NCBI GenBank assembly: GCA_003165075.1
Contig: PLSM01000096.1
Coordinates: forward strand, 1-64,000
Reading direction: 5' to 3'
Source: Acidobacteriaceae bacterium
GTDB lineage: Bacteria > Acidobacteriota > Terriglobia > Terriglobales > Acidobacteriaceae
DNA length: 64,000 bases
This document shows, one piece after another, positions 25,660 through 34,718 of this stretch. The notes beneath the pieces are model-generated. The model saw only the letters and a list, made by a program, of their open reading frames with translations. It did not search any database and had not been told where the DNA came from. Positions within the stretch are counted from its first letter, which is position 1. Each line of letters starts with the position of its first letter. The position numbers and the translations under genes are program-made.

Positions 25660-26891
25660 CTACAACGGCACCTGCGCCATCCGTAGCGCTCTCCGAGCGG
25701 CCCGCCGCCTCACGTCTGGTTTCCATTGATATCTTCCGCGGTCTCACGATGACGGTGATGATCTTCGTCAACGAACTGTCCGGGATCAAGGGGCTGCCCT
25801 GGTGGAATTACCACATGAAGGCCGACGTCGACGCGATGACCTATGTCGATATGGTCTTTCCCTTCTTCCTGTTCATCGTCGGCCTATCGATCCCGCTCGC
25901 CATCCGGCACCGGCTCAAGCGGAACCCTTCTCTCTTTGCACTGTGGATGCATGTTGCTCTTCGAACCGCCAGCCTGATGACGCTCGGGCTGATCCTGACC
26001 AACGCCGATGACGGCGATGCGTCGCGCATGATCGTGAGCCCCGCTGTGTGGGCAATCCTCGCCCTCACCGGCGCTGCCCTCTTCCTGAACGACTATGGCG
26101 AATCCAGCCGCCATGCCACACTGCTAAGCGGGTTGCGCATCTTTGGCCTTGTCCTGGTCGTCGCCATGTTCGCGATCTTCCGCCACACAGCAATTGCCGG
26201 TCACGCTTCTTGGATCGATATCTCGTACCCCGAGATTCTTGGCCTCATCGGCTATACGTACTTCGCCGTTGCCATCCTGTACATTCCGACACGCCGCTGG
26301 CTGTGGGCTCCGCTGGCGTGGTTCGTTGCGATGATGGCATTCAATTCTCTAAGCGCCGCAAGATGGATTACTTTTGCCGGGCGACTCCCGTACTATGTCT
26401 GGCCATTCAGCAACGGAGCCATGGCCGGAATCACTCTCGCCGGCATCGTCACGTCCGTCATCTTTCTCGGGGCTCATCGCTGGCAGTCGGTTGGCCAGAA
26501 GACATTTCTCGGCCTGTCGTTCGGTGTCTTGTCCCTGATTGCTGGATGGTTTCTCACCCAGCTCGGCATTTCCAAGATCAGGGCGACGCCCACCTGGAGC
26601 CTCTACAGCATTGGCGCTGCCGTTCTGTTATTCACCGCGCTCTATTGGATCTGCGATCTGAAAAAGAAGACTGGGTGGGCCTTTTTTGCCCGTCCCGCAG
26701 GCTCCAATACGCTGACGACCTATTTGCTTCCGGATTTCTGGTATTACATCCTCACTGCGACAGGCATTCGCTATTTCGACACGCACTTCAATTACGCGTG
26801 GCCGGGAGCTGTTAGATGCGCTCTTTTCACAGCGTTCATTCTAGGCACCGCCGGTCTCCTGACTCACTGGCGGGTCCGACTGCGCCTCTAA
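25656..26891 (+). CDS. NagX-like membrane acyltransferase (DUF5009 / heparan-alpha-glucosaminide N-acetyltransferase-like)
   Basis: 411 residues with about ten membrane helices. The opening RLVSIDIFRGLTMTVMIFVN and the following YVDMVFPFFLFIVGLSIPLA match the DUF5009/NagX family, whose eukaryotic relative acetylates glucosamine residues across a membrane. Translation begins at a GTG overlapping the chitinase stop (GTGA), so the two are coupled. The last codons reach into the right inverted-repeat arm by about nine bases, yet the C-terminus looks normal. A role in processing GlcNAc or glucosamine during chitin use is inferred from the family and the operon. Confidence 0.9.
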   Translation: MTTTAPAPSVALSERPAASRLVSIDIFRGLTMTVMIFVNELSGIKGLPWWNYHMKADVDAMTYVDMVFPFFLFIVGLSIPLAIRHRLKRNPSLFALWMHVALRTASLMTLGLILTNADDGDASRMIVSPAVWAILALTGAALFLNDYGESSRHATLLSGLRIFGLVLVVAMFAIFRHTAIAGHASWIDISYPEILGLIGYTYFAVAILYIPTRRWLWAPLAWFVAMMAFNSLSAARWITFAGRLPYYVWPFSNGAMAGITLAGIVTSVIFLGAHRWQSVGQKTFLGLSFGVLSLIAGWFLTQLGISKIRATPTWSLYSIGAAVLLFTALYWICDLKKKTGWAFFARPAGSNTLTTYLLPDFWYYILTATGIRYFDTHFNYAWPGAVRCALFTAFILGTAGLLTHWRVRLRL

Positions 26892-27047
26892 CACCACGGT
26901 GTCCGTTGTTGATAAATCACCGAGTCACTCGTTGAGCTCTGATCGGTGACGATGGGACAGCTAGGCATCGCCGATGATGCCCGGAGGAGTTGGACGACTT
27001 CTCGTATCTCTGCTCTGTCTTGTGTTTCCCAACCCACAGTTTGTGAA

Positions 27048-27084
27048 ACGGCCGAATCGGGCAGATTCGGCCGTTTGTTTTCTT
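27048..27084 (+). terminator. Stem-loop terminator in right arm
   Basis: ACGGCCGAATC and GATTCGGCCGT form an 11-bp stem with loop GGGCA, followed by TTGTTTTCTT. It lies 157 bp after the acyltransferase stop. It shows a paired change relative to the left arm. Confidence 0.8.
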
Positions 27085-27309
27085 GGGTTTAGGGGTCGTG
27101 TTTTCAGAGCCATTTTGGAACAGGGCTGGCGGCGGAGGGCGTCAGTGCGGAAAGCGGGGTGGAACGGCAAAATCGTCATACTCATATGGGCATTACTTCT
27201 GATAGGGAAGCCTGTCAAACGGGTCTGCCGGGATTGACTACACTTGGAGCATCTACTCACTTGAGCTCGCAGCCAAAGCCGGGACCTGGGTGGAGCAGAA
27301 CAACAGGCC

Positions 27310-27574
27310 ATACATGGCCGTCTAGGTCGTCTCTTCGGTAAATACACCGAGGAGATGTTCTTCGAAGGGGACCAGAGCGCCCTGAACCCCATGCGCTACA
27401 TCCCCACTCCCTTCCACACCAAGCTGGCCCAGCAGCGTACAGCTCTCAGCTAGTACATCCAGCAGGAAGCCATCGGCACCCGCATGCGCCGGTGGGACCG
27501 GCCCATTCATGACTTCCTGGCGCCTTATGTGCGCTGCGCTATCGCCCGCGTGACCGGCGACGATGTCATCCCCC
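27310..27574 (+). pseudogene. Gene fragment in right repeat arm, with internal stop
   Basis: Same fragment as in the left arm (LFGKYTEEMFFEGD, NPMRYIPTPFHTKLAQQR), but with a TAG after ALS, around 27451, and other substitutions. It is clearly non-functional. Confidence 0.65.
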
Positions 27575-28194
27575 AGGGAAGGGCAGCACCGCCGGGACTT
27601 GGACACGCTGAGCGGACTACGTCCCTCCCTTCCGTTCCCCTTAAACGCCCCCTTTTCAGTTCGCTCCCGCCTGCCAGGCCCGCCAGCCCGACAAGTCCCG
27701 TCTGTCCAGCGCCCTGGCCGAACACGCAACTGTTGATATCATTCATCCATGCATCAGGCCCCAACAAATCGTCGCCGACTAAGCGCGATCTTCCGCGGTG
27801 GAATTGAAACCTCGTTTATCGTCTTTCTCTTTTATTCAAATCTCTTGATGCGAGAATTCACAGCGAGTAGTGGAAAAGCAAGAGCCTAATGTTTGCCTTT
27901 AAAGATATCCTTACGGGTACGAATTTTCTGATTGCCATTATTTCCGCGCTGATCGGATGGGTGGTGTTTGAAAACTTGCGAAATAGGCTTTAAGGTTTAT
28001 GACACGGTCGGCAGAATGCTGGGTTGAGTCCACATAAGGGCTGGAAAGTGGATGAGACGGCGGAGACTATAACAAAGTGTGCGGTGGTCGCCCTTGATGG
28101 GGCACATCAAGAACCAGTTCCCCTCGCGCTGTACAGAGCAGCGAATCGTAGCTGCATTCAAGTCAACTGACGATTTACTTGACGAAAAATAGGA
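27575..28194. other. Intergenic region after the cassette
   Basis: No firm gene. A 34-codon frame at 27889-27993 is listed separately. The rest shows no recognised RNA or repeat. Confidence 0.5.
27889..27993 (+). CDS. Possible 34-residue membrane peptide
   Basis: The frame encodes one hydrophobic helix (FLIAIISALIGWVVF) followed by ENLRNRL, the shape of a small single-span membrane protein. The ribosome site is weak. It could be chance. Confidence 0.3.
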   Translation: MFAFKDILTGTNFLIAIISALIGWVVFENLRNRL

Positions 28195-28232
28195 TGAGCA
28201 GCACCTCCTGAAAGGAAGCTGCTTCTCGAATT
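28195..28232 (-). terminator. Terminator of ilvD
   Basis: On the minus strand GCAGC-T-TCCT, loop TTC, AGGA-GGT-GCTGC is followed by CATCCTATTTTTCG, just after the ilvD stop. Confidence 0.65.
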
Positions 28233-28245
28233 GGCTGGCACCAGA

Positions 28246-30096
28246 CTATTTCTGGATTTGCGTCACGTCCCGGACGGCGCCGCGAGCCGCGCTGGTGGCC
28301 AATGCGGCATAAGCCTGCAATGCTTTTGAGACTTTCCGATCGCGAGCCAGAGGCTTCCACGCGGCAAGGCCCTTGGTCTCCATCGACTTCCGTCTTTTGG
28401 CAAGTTCCTCGTCGGGGACAGATACACGGATTACGCGCCGGGGAATGTCGATCTCAATACTGTCGCCTTCCTCCACCAGTGCCAGCGCTCCACCCTCCGC
28501 GGCCTCTGGCGAGATATGGCATAGGCAAAGCCCCGAACTTCCGCCGGAGAAGCGTCCGTCCGTAATAAGAGCGCAGGCCTTTCCCAATCCCTTGGATTTG
28601 AGATAGCTGGTTGGATAGAGCATTTCCTGCATCCCTGGACCACCCTTTGGCCCTTCGTATCGAATCAACACCAGATCACCGGGATGGATTTTGTCTCCCA
28701 GGATGGCACGCACGGCATCGTCCTGGCTTTCGAAGATGCGCGCCGGACCTCTAAATATAAGGTGATCCGCATCCACGCCGGCCGTTTTGACGATACAACC
28801 GTCTTCGGCGATATTTCCGTAGAGAACAGCCAGACCACCGTCCACACTGAAGGCATGTGCAGCGTCGCGGATCACACCATTCTCGCGGTCCAAGTCCAAT
28901 GCCGCATAACGCGCGTTCTGACTAAATGCCTCCGTCGTGCGCACGCCACCGGGGGCCGCGCGATAAAACTCCTCAACCGCTGGTGACACGGCGCGCTTTA
29001 TGTCAAGCTTGTCGATGGCTTCACCGAGAGTCGGGGCGTGAACCGTGCGAGTTGAACGATGGAGCAGTCCCGCTCGATCCAGCTCAGCGAGTATGCCGAA
29101 GATTCCTCCGGCACGATGCACATCTTCGAGATGCACGGTAGGCGCGGACGGAGCCACCTTGCACAGATTCGGGACACGGCGCGAGAGTCGGTCGATATCG
29201 GCCATCGTGAACGGCACTTCACCCTCTTGAGCCGCGGCCAGTAGATGCAGAACTGTATTCGTTGATCCGCCCATAGCGATATCGAGCGTCATCGCATTTT
29301 CGAAGGCCTCGAAGGTCGCGATGCCGCGCGGGAGCGCCGTGGCATCGTCCTGCTCGTAATAACGCCTCGCCAGATCGACGACGGCTCTGCCCGCTTGAAG
29401 AAATAATTCCTTCCGATCAGCGTGGGTGGCGACAACGCTCCCATTGCCAGGCAGACCAAGTCCCAGCGCCTCGACCAGGCAATTCATCGAATTGGCGGTA
29501 AACATCCCGGAACACGATCCGCAGGTGGGACAGGCGGAGCGCTCATATTCATCCACTTCCGCATCGCTAACCCTTGGATCTGCGGCGAGAACCATGGCAT
29601 CGATCAGATCCAGGGTCTTGACGGTATTGCCATTCTGGATCTTGCCGGCCTCCATGGGGCCGCCAGAGACAAAGACGACTGGAATGTTCAGCCGCAGCGA
29701 CGCCATCAGCATTCCCGGCGTAATCTTGTCGCAGTTGGAGATGCAAACGAGCGCATCCGCGCAGTGAGCATTCACCATGTACTCCACCGAATCGGCAATC
29801 AACTCGCGGGAGGGCAAGCTGTAGAGCATCCCGTCGTGACCCATCGCGATGCCATCATCGATGGCTATAGTGTCGAATTCCTTTGCAACGCCGCCAGCCC
29901 TTTCGATTTCTCTGGCGACGAGTTGACCGAGATCCTTTAGGTGAACGTGGCCAGGAACAAACTGCGTAAACGAGTTGGCAACAGCGATGATGGGCTTGCC
30001 GAAATCACCGTCCTGCATTCCAGTAGCGCGCCAAAGGCTGCGCGCCCCGGCCATGTTGCGTCCGTGTGTTGAGGTACGAGACCGATAAGGTGGCAT
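28246..30096 (-). CDS. ilvD: Dihydroxy-acid dehydratase
   Basis: Third step of branched-chain amino acid synthesis: dehydrates 2,3-dihydroxy-isovalerate and -methylvalerate to 2-oxo acids, using an Fe-S cluster. 616 residues from ATG 30096 ([20 protein letters not shown]), the length of E. coli IlvD and very like it throughout. An upstream ATG at 30141 adds unrelated residues. Cluster and metal motifs are visible: [34 protein letters not shown], and the [20 protein letters not shown] stretch. It stands alone, away from other ilv genes, between the chitin cassette and a HEAT protein within the tRNA-bounded segment. The strong likeness to the proteobacterial form of the enzyme and the location hint at transfer. 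Confidence 0.96.
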   Translation of the reverse strand: MPPYRSRTSTHGRNMAGARSLWRATGMQDGDFGKPIIAVANSFTQFVPGHVHLKDLGQLVAREIERAGGVAKEFDTIAIDDGIAMGHDGMLYSLPSRELIADSVEYMVNAHCADALVCISNCDKITPGMLMASLRLNIPVVFVSGGPMEAGKIQNGNTVKTLDLIDAMVLAADPRVSDAEVDEYERSACPTCGSCSGMFTANSMNCLVEALGLGLPGNGSVVATHADRKELFLQAGRAVVDLARRYYEQDDATALPRGIATFEAFENAMTLDIAMGGSTNTVLHLLAAAQEGEVPFTMADIDRLSRRVPNLCKVAPSAPTVHLEDVHRAGGIFGILAELDRAGLLHRSTRTVHAPTLGEAIDKLDIKRAVSPAVEEFYRAAPGGVRTTEAFSQNARYAALDLDRENGVIRDAAHAFSVDGGLAVLYGNIAEDGCIVKTAGVDADHLIFRGPARIFESQDDAVRAILGDKIHPGDLVLIRYEGPKGGPGMQEMLYPTSYLKSKGLGKACALITDGRFSGGSSGLCLCHISPEAAEGGALALVEEGDSIEIDIPRRVIRVSVPDEELAKRRKSMETKGLAAWKPLARDRKVSKALQAYAALATSAARGAVRDVTQIQK

Positions 30097-30238
30097 GATT
30101 GATATTTTATCTCTCGCCGCGGTGATTCTGCATGAGTGCAAATCCCGTAACTATCGGAGTGCGCTTCATAAACAATCTCTTGAATCGAAGGACATTGATT
30201 TCACAAAGTAGATGGGAACTACTTAAACAAAGACGCCT

Positions 30239-30634
30239 TCATTGGCCGCGCTCTTGCGGCGACTTTATGCGTCGCAGACCTCTCTTAGCAAAGATGGACA
30301 AAAATCGATTCGTGCTTCGGCTAATGGCACATAGCAAAGAGGCCGAACGCAGATCCTTTAAGGTTACCCATGCCTCCACCGCCGCCTTTTGCACGAAAAG
30401 ATCGGGGTCATGTTCTGCTACGTGCATTAAGCGCGGAACTGCCGTCCGAATGCAGTTCTCCCCAATAAGCCAGCAAACACGAGCCCTTGCCTCCGGCAAA
30501 GGGTGTGCGAGTGCGGCAACAAGTTTTTCTTCGTAGGAGCGAGGGTCCGCGCCCTGGTCGATTCCACAGTGCGGACATCGATCGATGCTTGCATCAAGTT
30601 CAGTCCAACAATGCGTACAGAAGGCAATCACCAA
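30239..30634 (-). CDS. Zinc-ribbon plus HEAT-repeat protein
   Basis: 131 residues. The N-terminus has CTHCWTELDASIDRCPHCG, a double CxxC zinc ribbon. The rest is a pair of HEAT-like helices (LVAALAHPLPEARARVCWLIGE, AVPRLMHVAEHDPDLFVQKAAVEAWVTL) as in PBS-lyase-type HEAT proteins. It ends with a basic tail. It is 112 bp downstream of the dynamin-like GTPase gene on the same strand and may be co-transcribed with it. It probably serves as a protein-binding adaptor; no specific partner can be named. Confidence 0.75.
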   Translation of the reverse strand: MVIAFCTHCWTELDASIDRCPHCGIDQGADPRSYEEKLVAALAHPLPEARARVCWLIGENCIRTAVPRLMHVAEHDPDLFVQKAAVEAWVTLKDLRSASLLCAISRSTNRFLSIFAKRGLRRIKSPQERGQ

Positions 30635-30746
30635 ATCGCTCCGGGCCGGGAGTGGCTGTAGATTTCAAAGGGCAGTCAGTGCTTAGTCTCAAAAGTCTGT
30701 CACAGCGTTGAATTCCCGTAGACCACACTCCAGGCCATCAACTGGT

Positions 30747-32501
30747 TTAGACGAGTGCCGAAAGATCCCGTTCTAATCCGTTGAGTCGTTCAATTGCCAA
30801 CTGTACGGCAGGAGTTCCTTCTTCTTTGACTTTCCGAGCCCGGCCAAGCGCCTGTTCTGCAATGCGGCTGATTTCATGCAGCAGCTTGCGGATCTCGACT
30901 TCCAAGCGGTCCCGGCTTTCCTGAATGCGATTGAGAACATCGTTTTGCGCGCGCGCGCTGTTAATTTCCAAAAGGTGCAGCAGAAATTCACGAGCTTCGT
31001 TTGTGATTACTTTGCGTGCACCCACAAGCGGCAAAAAGACGTCAGCGAGCCAGCGCAGCGGCGAAGGTGGTTGAGCAGTTCCGATGAAGTCCTCGAAAAT
31101 GAACCTGGAACGTATGCGGAAGCCTTTCTCAGGATCGAGCGCATGGGGCATCCGTGTCAGTTCGCTAAGGCCCGCATCCACGAGCTTCTTCAGAAAGTTG
31201 TTTCCCATCTCTACAAATCGAAGGGCCACGGCGCGATATTGGCGCTCGCCCTCTTCCTGCTCAGGTTTGAGCCAAGGCATTACCCTGCGGCGCGAGATCT
31301 CCTGGGCGACGTGCATCACTCGGCACCGATAGTGCGGCCCAAAACCGAGGGAAACACTTCGTAGCTCCTCACCAAATTCAGATTCAGATTCCGTCCACGC
31401 AGAAGCGAAGAACCTCTTGTGCCTTTCTCCGAAGAGGTCCGAAATCCGGTGCAACTCCGCCATAAATAGGTAATCCAGTTCGCGCATGGAGCGCTCAGCC
31501 TCGTGGATAGTTTCCCTCATGAGCTCAATGCGCCGTTCGGATTCTTCGATGGGCCTCTGGAGCGCATCACGGTCCTCACTGATGATCGCCAGCAGTTGCT
31601 CGCTTAAGCGCTGGAGGCCTCGGTCGCAAGCCGCGCTAACGAGATTTCTGCCCGAGTCTTCAACGAGGTCATACAAGCTCGCCAGCAGTTTTTCCCAATC
31701 CCGCAGCGGACCGCGGCTTTCCATCCGCTCGGCGGCACTCACCTCAAAGACCTCACCCATCGGGCGATGCAGTCGCTTTTCCAGAATCTCGCGCGTGAAC
31801 TTAACCGCTGCCGCACGCTCCGGATCGGTGGTGCGGTCGGCTTTGTTGATCACGAGGATTAAATCCTGAACTTGCTTGCCAACTTCTTCCACCAGCGCCA
31901 GCTCCTCGCCCGCAATTGGTGGATCGGCTCCGACGACAACCAATGCTGCGTCAATGTGAGGAATGAAAGCCTGCGTGGTTGCCGTATTTCCGGTGAAGAC
32001 CGAGCCCAAGCCCGGCGTATCCACAAAGCACATGCCGGAGGACAACAGGGGGCTGGGCACGAATACCTCCGCGCCGTCCACGGCCTTTTTGTTTTCGGCG
32101 TTTAGCTCCTCGGTCACGTATTCCTTCAAGTCGGTCATCGCAACGTCCCGCCAGGCCCCGTCTCGCATGCGAACACGCGCGTGAGGTTTGTCGCCAAAGC
32201 GAATCACAGTAGGCACCGCCGTGACCGGAACAAACCCGGTCGGAACAACCTCGTGGCCGACTAGAGCGTTGAGCAGGGTAGATTTGCCCCGCTTGAACTG
32301 ACCAACACAAGCTACATAGAAACGTCCTTCGGAAACCCGCGCTGCGAGCTCACGTGCTTCCTCGGCGACAGGCTCAGCCCCAAGTTCCTGAGCTAGTCTG
32401 CCGAGTCGCAGCAGTCGGGAGGCGCCGTCCATAGATACGGGTGTTTCGGTCGGAGGGCTGTCGTAATCCTGCACCGTCGAATTGCTCTTGAATTCCTGCA
32501 T
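30747..32501 (-). CDS. Dynamin-family GTPase
   Basis: 584 residues. The GTPase domain holds G1 GQFKRGKST (67-75), G2 threonines in VPVTAVPTVI, G3 DTPGLGS and G4 NKAD. The long helical remainder (about 300-584: EESERRIELMRETIHEAERS and later coiled segments) is typical of bacterial dynamin-like proteins, which bind and remodel membranes using GTP. No paired second dynamin is adjacent, although bacterial dynamins often come in pairs. It precedes the HEAT/zinc-ribbon gene. A role in membrane repair or phage defence is known for some relatives but not shown here. Confidence 0.88.
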   Translation of the reverse strand: MQEFKSNSTVQDYDSPPTETPVSMDGASRLLRLGRLAQELGAEPVAEEARELAARVSEGRFYVACVGQFKRGKSTLLNALVGHEVVPTGFVPVTAVPTVIRFGDKPHARVRMRDGAWRDVAMTDLKEYVTEELNAENKKAVDGAEVFVPSPLLSSGMCFVDTPGLGSVFTGNTATTQAFIPHIDAALVVVGADPPIAGEELALVEEVGKQVQDLILVINKADRTTDPERAAAVKFTREILEKRLHRPMGEVFEVSAAERMESRGPLRDWEKLLASLYDLVEDSGRNLVSAACDRGLQRLSEQLLAIISEDRDALQRPIEESERRIELMRETIHEAERSMRELDYLFMAELHRISDLFGERHKRFFASAWTESESEFGEELRSVSLGFGPHYRCRVMHVAQEISRRRVMPWLKPEQEEGERQYRAVALRFVEMGNNFLKKLVDAGLSELTRMPHALDPEKGFRIRSRFIFEDFIGTAQPPSPLRWLADVFLPLVGARKVITNEAREFLLHLLEINSARAQNDVLNRIQESRDRLEVEIRKLLHEISRIAEQALGRARKVKEEGTPAVQLAIERLNGLERDLSALV

Positions 32502-32551
32502 CTTTTATCACGCTTGCGACTGAACATCTTTCTGGGCAGGCCGGTTATTTG

Positions 32552-32908
32552 TTAGACCTTTGCCGATTCGTTAGTCGAAGTCCGCGAGTATCGAATGACT
32601 TCGACACGAGACATGGCGATGAGACCCTCCTCAACCATGATGTCAAGATGGGGAATCAGCTTTTCGATCTGTTCCTCACGGTCGATAATAGTCAGCATGA
32701 TCGGCGCATCCTTGGAGAACGTCCAATGACTGGAATGGTGAATTCTGGTGCTGGCGCCGTACCCTTCGATTCCCCGATACACGGTGGCGCCGGCCATCCC
32801 TAATTCCATGCATTTAGACACAATCGCCTCATGCAGGGGTTTGCCCTGCCATTTGTCTCCTTCGCCGAAATGAATCCGCAACATGCGAGCTTGAAATCGG
32901 TCTTTCAT
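32552..32908 (-). CDS. DUF190 (PII-like) protein
   Basis: 118 residues from ATG 32908, which follows GAGGAGG. An ATG at 32926 overlaps the antiporter stop but lies upstream of that ribosome site. The sequence ARMLRIHFGEGDKWQGKPLH, GMAGATVYRGIEGYG and IMLTIIDREEQIEKLIPHLD matches DUF190, small trimeric proteins with a PII-like fold. They are often encoded with ion channels or transporters such as CrcB and antiporters. Here the partner is the antiporter directly upstream, which it probably regulates. Confidence 0.85.
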   Translation of the reverse strand: MKDRFQARMLRIHFGEGDKWQGKPLHEAIVSKCMELGMAGATVYRGIEGYGASTRIHHSSHWTFSKDAPIMLTIIDREEQIEKLIPHLDIMVEEGLIAMSRVEVIRYSRTSTNESAKV

Positions 32909-32922
32909 GGTTGAGCCTCCTC

Positions 32923-34029
32923 TCATACAGAAGTGCCACCCACGATGTAGGAATACTGTGCCTGCGTGATGATCTGATGATTCAGACCAAAAAGTGCCGA
33001 GATGGTGCCGAATGTGAGGCCGGTTGACATCATCAGAGTGTAATATGCTCCAGCCTTGCCGTCGTATTTGTGTACCCGGACTGCGGGATATACAGAGACT
33101 GCCTTGGTGAGCGACTTAGCCGCAAACAGAACGAGCAGCGTGAACGGCGCGGCCATCAGCGCAGGAACCGAAACAAACGATCCGGCGCGAATGAAATAGA
33201 ACGGCGTGAGCAATCCGAATGTGAGAGTACGCAGGCGGCGAATCAACGAATGGTCTTTTCCGACCGTTCCCGCCAACACCATGCCAATCATGTAAGCCGG
33301 CAGGACTGCCTCACTTCCAGCCCAGACGGCCAGGCCGCCCATGGCGAAGAGGAAGAACAGAAGGTACTTGGCTTCCAACTCTGAGACGCGCCCGCCGTAC
33401 TTCTTGAAGAACCTCGGCGTAAGGAAGGGAAGCACGACGAAAACCACGATGGAAACCACCACAAAGATCAGTGTCCTGATGGTGAATGGAGAGAAGATGA
33501 GCCCCAGCGCAATCACGGTTCCCAGGTCGTTGAGGAAGCAGGCGGCGAGAATCGCCTTGCCATACTCAGTGACGTTGAAGCCAAGCTCCAGCATCACCGC
33601 ATACACGACAGCCACAGAAGTCGTGGAAAGCGCTACCCCGCAGAGCCAACTGGGCATAATCGCCCAGTGCAGGATGTAATGCGTGATCGCTGTGCATCCG
33701 AGAAAAGGGCCGAAGAATCCTGCCAGGCCAATGATCGACGCTTCACTCCACTTGGTTTTGAAGATCGCCGGATCGAGTTCCGCGCCGGCCAGAAACGTCA
33801 GGACGATAGCCCCGGTTCCCGCCAGGAAAGTGATCCATTGCGAATTGCCGGCAAGGCCGCCCTGCGCAAAGCCGAAGAGCCCGGTAAGGAACACGCCGAT
33901 GACCAGTTGCGCCACAGTTCCCACTACAATTTCGGAAAGTGCCGTCGAGATCTTGAACCAGATCGCCAACAGCGTCGCCGCCAACGCCAGCCCCACCCAG
34001 AGCGCACATAGAGCCCAAGTGTTCGTCAT
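32923..34029 (-). CDS. Cation/proton antiporter (CPA2, Kef/Nha-like)
   Basis: About 368 residues with roughly ten to twelve membrane helices. FLAGAELDPAIFK and AILAACFLNDLGTVIALGL fit the ion-binding helices of CPA2 antiporters (the ND pair of the NhaA/Kef group). There is no C-terminal TrkA-N domain. It exchanges Na+ or K+ for protons across the inner membrane. The start is placed at ATG 34029 because AGGAG lies nine bases upstream; ATG 34035 would leave only three. The 5' leader (34036-34118) folds into a three-part hairpin able to mask the ribosome site. The DUF190 gene follows with a 4-bp overlap possibility. Confidence 0.88.
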   Translation of the reverse strand: MTNTWALCALWVGLALAATLLAIWFKISTALSEIVVGTVAQLVIGVFLTGLFGFAQGGLAGNSQWITFLAGTGAIVLTFLAGAELDPAIFKTKWSEASIIGLAGFFGPFLGCTAITHYILHWAIMPSWLCGVALSTTSVAVVYAVMLELGFNVTEYGKAILAACFLNDLGTVIALGLIFSPFTIRTLIFVVVSIVVFVVLPFLTPRFFKKYGGRVSELEAKYLLFFLFAMGGLAVWAGSEAVLPAYMIGMVLAGTVGKDHSLIRRLRTLTFGLLTPFYFIRAGSFVSVPALMAAPFTLLVLFAAKSLTKAVSVYPAVRVHKYDGKAGAYYTLMMSTGLTFGTISALFGLNHQIITQAQYSYIVGGTSV

Positions 34030-34035
34030 GAGCAT

Positions 34036-34118
34036 GAACTCCTAAGTTGTCATTCAGGGAACTTGCCGGGACATAACTCCGCGACAGGATTCCCTGTCAG
34101 GAGTCATCATCTGTCCGG
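34036..34118 (-). promoter_or_regulatory. Structured mRNA leader, candidate riboswitch
   Basis: On the minus strand three stems nest: CCGGACA with TGTCCCGG (outer), ACTCC with GGAGT (middle) and GACAGG-GAAT-CCTGTC (inner). A conserved-looking GATGATG lies in the internal loop. The middle strand ACTCCT is also complementary to AGGAGT of the ribosome site, giving two exclusive folds. It ends about 30 nt before the antiporter start. I cannot match it to a named class. Confidence 0.5.
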
Positions 34119-34460
34119 CCTATTGGAATGGACAGCGGTTAAGGGTGAACTCCCTCACCACACCAACACTTCAATAAACGCCCTATGGCGCTCAATGTCA
34201 AGAAGTTGTCTGAAGCAAATCGCAATTTCAGCGAGCTTGCCCAGATAGAAGTCCAACATATTATTTCTGATCTCAGCGGGAATGGACATTACTGACAGAT
34301 GGTGAGAACAGATTCCACGCTGAGCCTTCTACAGTTGCATCTCACACTTCCATCGTGCAGGTCCATCTAAGGGTCCAATAAGGATTCCTTACAACTCTTT
34401 TCAAGCATTTACGGAGCCGTTCGTATCCTCTAACTTGTTGAAAATACGCAGATTATCGCT
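34119..34460. other. Intergenic region upstream of the antiporter leader
   Basis: No gene or RNA recognised. It probably contains the promoter of the antiporter operon and the end of the island. Confidence 0.45.
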
Positions 34461-34505
34461 CTCATAACCCAAAGGTCGCTGGTTCAAATCCAGCCCCAGC
34501 AACCA
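34461..34505 (+). repeat. Attachment-site-like 3' piece of a tRNA(CAU) gene, copy B
   Basis: 44 of 45 bases match 15068-15112, starting at CTCATAA of the anticodon loop and ending at CCA. The preceding sequence (GATTATCGCT) does not form the 5' half of the tRNA. With copy A it brackets 19.4 kb. Confidence 0.85.
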
Positions 34506-34566
34506 ATCAAATCAACATCTTATGCGCTGTTGACTGCATCCCATCAGGGATAGTTAGGGACAGATA

Positions 34567-34604
34567 ACGGAGCCACCGCGCTTGGTGGCTCCGTTTCTTG
34601 TTTT
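34567..34604 (+). terminator. Strong terminator after tRNA piece B
   Basis: ACGGAGCCACC and GGTGGCTCCGT form an 11-bp stem with loop GCGCTT, followed by TTCTTGTTTT. Confidence 0.85.
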
Positions 34605-34718
34605 AGATTCGAGGCTTTCCAGCCTATTTATGGACTTCATTTGGGGCAGTCTGGGCGAATCTGGTGAAGTGCATAGAATGGGATGTCTCCATCTTTGTCG
34701 GACCGGTGGTACCGCCGG

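Larger units (their letters stand above)
26883..27574 (+). repeat. Right arm of the 692-bp inverted repeat pair
   Basis: Reverse-complement match to 19580-20271, same length, with scattered substitutions. It begins at the stop codon of the acyltransferase gene. Confidence 0.9.
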
